Source: an uncultured Clostridia bacterium
Lineage (GTDB): Bacteria > Bacillota > Clostridia > Christensenellales > UBA1242
NCBI GenBank assembly: GCA_946487985.1
Contig: CAMLUY010000061.1
Coordinates: forward strand, 1-6,154
Reading direction: 5' to 3'
Length of the DNA stretch: 6,154 nt
Shown piece by piece: positions 5,578 to 6,154 of the stretch (position 1 is its first letter; every line of letters begins with the position of its first letter). The position numbers and the translations under genes are program-made. The notes below the pieces were generated by a model. That model saw only the letters and a list, made by a program, of their open reading frames with translations. It was not told the DNA's origin and ran no database searches.

Positions 5578-5582
5578 GGAGG
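5576..5582 (+). promoter_or_regulatory. Strong ribosome binding site of def overlapping the priA stop
   Basis: AAGGAGG begins within the priA TAA stop (5575-5577) and ends five bases before the def ATG. It suggests def is translated from a priA-def message, with ribosomes ending priA close to the def start. It contrasts with priA and recF, which have none. Confidence 0.85.
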
Positions 5583-5587
5583 TAAAT

Positions 5588-6061
5588 ATGGCAATACGAA
5601 AAGTTGTAAAAATTGGTGAAAGCTCGCTGCGCAAAAAGTCAAAACCGGTTAAGGATTTTGACGAGGATTTGTGGCAGCTGCTTGACGATATGAAAACCAC
5701 CATGTATGAAAATGATGGCATGGGCTTGGCTGCGCCACAAGTGGGGGTGTTGCGCCGAGCAGTCATTGTTGAGGTCAACAACGTTTTCATCGAGCTGGTG
5801 AATCCAGAAATCACAGCGCGCAAAGGCGAAGACATTGAAGAGGAAGGCTGCCTGTCTGTGGGTGCGTTCAGAGGTCGGGTTGTCAGACCGTACGAAATCA
5901 CCGTCAAGGCTTTTGACAGGTTTGGCTATCCCTTCACAATTACCTGCGAAAAGTGGCTGGCAAGGTGCATCTGCCATGAAGTTGACCATCTTGATGGCGT
6001 GCTTTTCGTTGACAAGTCACTTGACAAAAATAAATATCTGAAACAGGGCGGAGTGCTTTAA
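5588..6061 (+). CDS. def: Peptide deformylase
   Basis: Def removes the formyl group from the N-terminal methionine of nascent proteins, using a metal ion, usually iron. The 157-residue product carries the three family motifs: GMGLAAPQ (44-51, catalytic Gln 51), EGCLS (86-90, metal-binding Cys 88) and HEVDH (130-134, metal ligands His 130 and His 134 with catalytic Glu 131). The residue before HEVDH is Cys 129, where QHExDH is the common form; it is not a catalytic position. Length and motifs suggest a functional enzyme of the short bacterial type. It starts ten bases after priA with AAGGAGG ahead, so it likely shares the priA transcript. fmt, its usual downstream partner, does not begin before the window ends. 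A T-run (6062-6068) follows the stop, but I see no GC stem, so no terminator is called. Confidence 0.96.
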   Translation: MAIRKVVKIGESSLRKKSKPVKDFDEDLWQLLDDMKTTMYENDGMGLAAPQVGVLRRAVIVEVNNVFIELVNPEITARKGEDIEEEGCLSVGAFRGRVVRPYEITVKAFDRFGYPFTITCEKWLARCICHEVDHLDGVLFVDKSLDKNKYLKQGGVL

Positions 6062-6079
6062 TTTTTTTGCGGTCGAAAT

Positions 6080-6094
6080 TTACACAAAATGTAA
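6080..6094. repeat. Short inverted repeat downstream of def
   Basis: TTACA (6080-6084) and TGTAA (6090-6094) are perfect 5-bp inverted arms around CAAAA. It may be an operator-like site before the next gene. The short length makes chance likely. Confidence 0.3.
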
Positions 6095-6100
6095 TAAAAT

Positions 6101-6148
6101 AAAAAATTATCAAAAAAATTATTAAAAAACGCCGAAAAACAGAAAAAA
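6101..6148. promoter_or_regulatory. Phased A-tracts at the right edge, predicted curved DNA
   Basis: Runs of five to seven A residues at 6101-6106, 6112-6118, 6124-6129, 6135-6139 and 6143-6148 have centres about 11.5, 11.5, 10.5 and 8.5 bases apart. This resembles the tracts before rpoZ and suggests a strong promoter just beyond the window. No gene is visible in 6062-6154. Confidence 0.45.
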
Positions 6149-6154
6149 TTCAAT

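Noticed and set aside
6041..6068. T-run after def as an intrinsic terminator
   Set aside because: No stable stem precedes the seven T residues.

Overview
The window reads as a chromosomal replication-origin neighbourhood of a Bacillota-like bacterium, most probably a member of the Clostridia known mainly from metagenomes. The evidence is AT-rich intergenic DNA, Gram-positive-type DnaA, RecF, PriA and omega proteins, strong Shine-Dalgarno sites on some genes, and TATAAT-type promoters. UGG is used for Trp and no in-frame UGA appears in the genes, so the code looks standard. I cannot name the species from the sequence.

Layout. Positions 1-243 hold no gene and look like the core of oriC: a 55-base tract with only 5 G/C, two perfect DnaA boxes in the same orientation, a third box (8 of 9) overlapping the dnaA stop codon, and several palindromes. 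dnaA (244-1596) is on the minus strand and is transcribed toward this region. Next comes a divergent intergenic region (1597-1803) with a GC-rich leader hairpin, a dnaA promoter facing left and a recF promoter facing right. recF (1804-2871), rpoZ (3014-3214), priA (3406-5577) and def (5588-6061) follow on the plus strand. rpoZ has its own promoter and a clear intrinsic terminator. priA has its own promoter, and def sits 10 bases behind it with a strong ribosome binding site. The last 93 bases hold an inverted repeat and phased A-tracts but no gene.

How it fits together. DnaA opens the origin beside it, RecF loads recombinase at gaps, PriA restarts collapsed forks, omega is a small RNA polymerase subunit, and Def removes the N-formyl group from new proteins. 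The B. subtilis order dnaA-dnaN-yaaA-recF is broken here: recF is on the other side of dnaA and divergent, and dnaN is not seen. The rpoZ-priA-def group matches the Bacillota gmk-rpoZ-coaBC-priA-def-fmt cluster without gmk and coaBC.

Most worth a second look: recF and priA have well-formed extended -10 promoters placed so that transcription should start at, or about 3 bases before, the ATG, and neither has a Shine-Dalgarno site, so both look leaderless. The origin also appears to receive transcription from both sides. I see no mobile element, CRISPR array, tRNA, rRNA or evident novel multi-gene system; the coding content is core housekeeping.
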